From positions 1 through 9,127 of the forward strand of contig JAYZDB010000109.1 of assembly GCA_036338025.1 (NCBI GenBank): a DNA stretch of 9,127 nt. Reading direction: 5' to 3'. Shown piece by piece: positions 8,368-9,127 of this stretch. Position 1 is the first letter of the stretch; each line of letters begins with the position of its first letter. The DNA is from JAYZDB01 sp036338025 (GTDB taxonomy: Bacteria > Planctomycetota > UBA1135 > UBA2386). The translations under genes were made by a program, and so were the position numbers. The notes under the pieces were generated by a model. It saw nothing but the letters and a program-made list of their open reading frames with translations. It did no database searches and was not told where the DNA came from.

Positions 8368-9058
8368 GCGATCCATGGGTGGTATTCGAATTCAGGGGAC
8401 GTTCATGCCTTGCGCGCTCCTGCTAGCGTCGATCTGCATCCCGGGGTGTCGGTCTACTACGAGCTTGGATCTGGCGAGCAACAGCTACATCTATGCCTCG
8501 CCGGGTTACAAGGCACCGCGTCGCACGGAGTCCCCGGTATTCGTGCAGAGAATCCGGGATCAGCGTAAGCCGCCGCATTTCTCTGATCGCGCCAGCCTGA
8601 AGCGGCAGTTCCCGGACAATGTCTGGGAACGGCCCATCCCGGTGATGCTCGAGGATGTCTTGCTCGATGAGATCGATCGTAGTGAGATCTACAATGGCAT
8701 CTCCAGTGGTTCGGCGGGAGTACCCGGTAGGCGGGACATCGTGGTCGAGCCAACCTTGCATGCGCTGTATCGATACCGCGAAGCGATGCTGGGTGGCGAG
8801 CACTTAGCCAAGCGGCGCAGTGGCGCCTACGTTGCCTTGCGACTCCGGGTGATGAGTCCTCTCGACGCGAATGGCAAGCGGGAGATCCTGTTGGACAAGG
8901 TGTTTCAGGACCTCGTTCTGACAGATCTGGGTCGTGGGCGACCAGAGCAAGGTGTGGTGTTGGCAGGCATGGCGTTGCAGAACGTCATGCGCCAGGTAAT
9001 GCCGGCGCTCTACCAGTCCAACATCCGCGCCATCCCGGGTGCACCAGTCAAGAAGTAG
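8366..9058 (+). CDS. Predicted lipoprotein, weakly similar to ABC-transporter auxiliary lipoproteins
   Basis: The N-terminus has a short basic region, a hydrophobic core (about 12-25) and a lipobox-like IPGC, so Cys28 would be lipidated and the mature protein would be about 203 residues facing the periplasm. The Pro at -2 is unusual for a lipobox. The body begins with a low-complexity region rich in Ser, Tyr and Ala. It then has VFVQRIRDQR, the segment VWERPIPVMLEDVLLDEIDR with an RSEIY continuation, a beta strand DIVVEPTLHALYRYRE, and VALRLRVMSPLDANGKREILL. This order (Trp-x-x-Pro-hydrophobic helix, then alternating strands, then a C-terminal helix) resembles PqiC-like ABC_trans_aux lipoproteins, but the match is weak. 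Starts at 8366, 8375 or 8405 are all possible: GGAG (8358-8361) favours 8366, while the promoter candidate favours 8375. It may serve the upstream transporter. Only 16 bases separate it from the next gene. Confidence 0.72.
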   Translation: MRSMGGIRIQGTFMPCALLLASICIPGCRSTTSLDLASNSYIYASPGYKAPRRTESPVFVQRIRDQRKPPHFSDRASLKRQFPDNVWERPIPVMLEDVLLDEIDRSEIYNGISSGSAGVPGRRDIVVEPTLHALYRYREAMLGGEHLAKRRSGAYVALRLRVMSPLDANGKREILLDKVFQDLVLTDLGRGRPEQGVVLAGMALQNVMRQVMPALYQSNIRAIPGAPVKK

Positions 9059-9059
9059 C

Positions 9060-9066
9060 GGGAGGT
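9060..9066 (+). promoter_or_regulatory. Strong Shine-Dalgarno for the last, partial gene
   Basis: GGGAGGT lies directly after the lipoprotein stop and nine bases before the GTG at 9075. It supports that start and implies the gene is co-transcribed with the lipoprotein gene, as no terminator lies between them. Confidence 0.55.
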
Positions 9067-9074
9067 AGCGGCCG

Positions 9075-9127
9075 GTGGTTGAAGTCAGTGACTTGCTGCG
9101 CTCCCTGAGAGAGGGACGGGATTCTCC
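9075..9127 (+). CDS. Start of an unidentified gene, 3' truncated by the window
   Basis: A GTG at 9075 opens a frame that runs to the end of the window (17 complete codons: VVEVSDLLRSLREGRDS). The strong Shine-Dalgarno at 9060-9066 and the 16-base gap after the lipoprotein gene make it a likely real gene in the same transcript. The pattern DLL-x-x-L-x-EGRDS resembles the opening of AlbA_2/Schlafen-type putative DNA-binding proteins, which often begin with a similar helix followed by E-F/L-K, but the diagnostic part lies outside the window. Seventeen residues are too few for an identification. Confidence 0.5.
   Translation, partial: MVEVSDLLRSLREGRDS

Overview
The window reads as chromosomal DNA of a GC-rich, Gram-negative-type bacterium, most likely a member of the Planctomycetota. 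Three things point that way: the first gene joins kelch-like repeats to a C-terminal beta-rich domain of a kind I associate with large secreted planctomycete proteins; the first genes of transcription units have no Shine-Dalgarno sequence; and a GldA/F/G-type ABC operon is present without other gliding genes. The assignment comes from pattern recognition, not from a search. All supported genes lie on the plus strand, and I see no tRNA, rRNA, insertion sequence, integrase, phage gene or CRISPR array.

Layout: (1) Bases 1-831 are the 3' part of a kelch-repeat protein gene whose start lies outside the window. (2) Bases 832-1091 are a repeat-rich leader in front of dnaK, with twin TGGCACGGG boxes, a sigma-54-like element with one mismatch at the -12 dinucleotide, and several inverted repeats. 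(3) Bases 1092-3005 encode a complete, canonical DnaK of 637 residues, followed by a strong intrinsic terminator (3046-3085), so dnaK stands alone without grpE or dnaJ. (4) Bases 3165-8276 form a tight four-gene operon: ABC ATPase, ABC-2 permease, GldG-family protein and DUF4340-family protein. Each junction overlaps (TGATG, a 10-base overlap, TGATG), so translation is probably coupled. (5) Bases 8366-9058 encode a predicted lipoprotein with its own candidate promoter. (6) A further gene starts at 9075 behind a strong Shine-Dalgarno and runs off the window.

How the genes may work together: DnaK is general proteostasis and is insulated by its terminator. The ATPase and permease should form an ABC-2-type inner-membrane transporter. 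The GldG-like and DUF4340 proteins each have an N-terminal membrane anchor and a large soluble part predicted to lie outside the inner membrane, so they are likely envelope-side partners. The lipoprotein weakly resembles ABC-transporter auxiliary lipoproteins (PqiC-like) and could be an outer-membrane or periplasmic partner, but it is separated by an 89-base gap and a promoter candidate. The substrate of this transporter cannot be read from the sequence.
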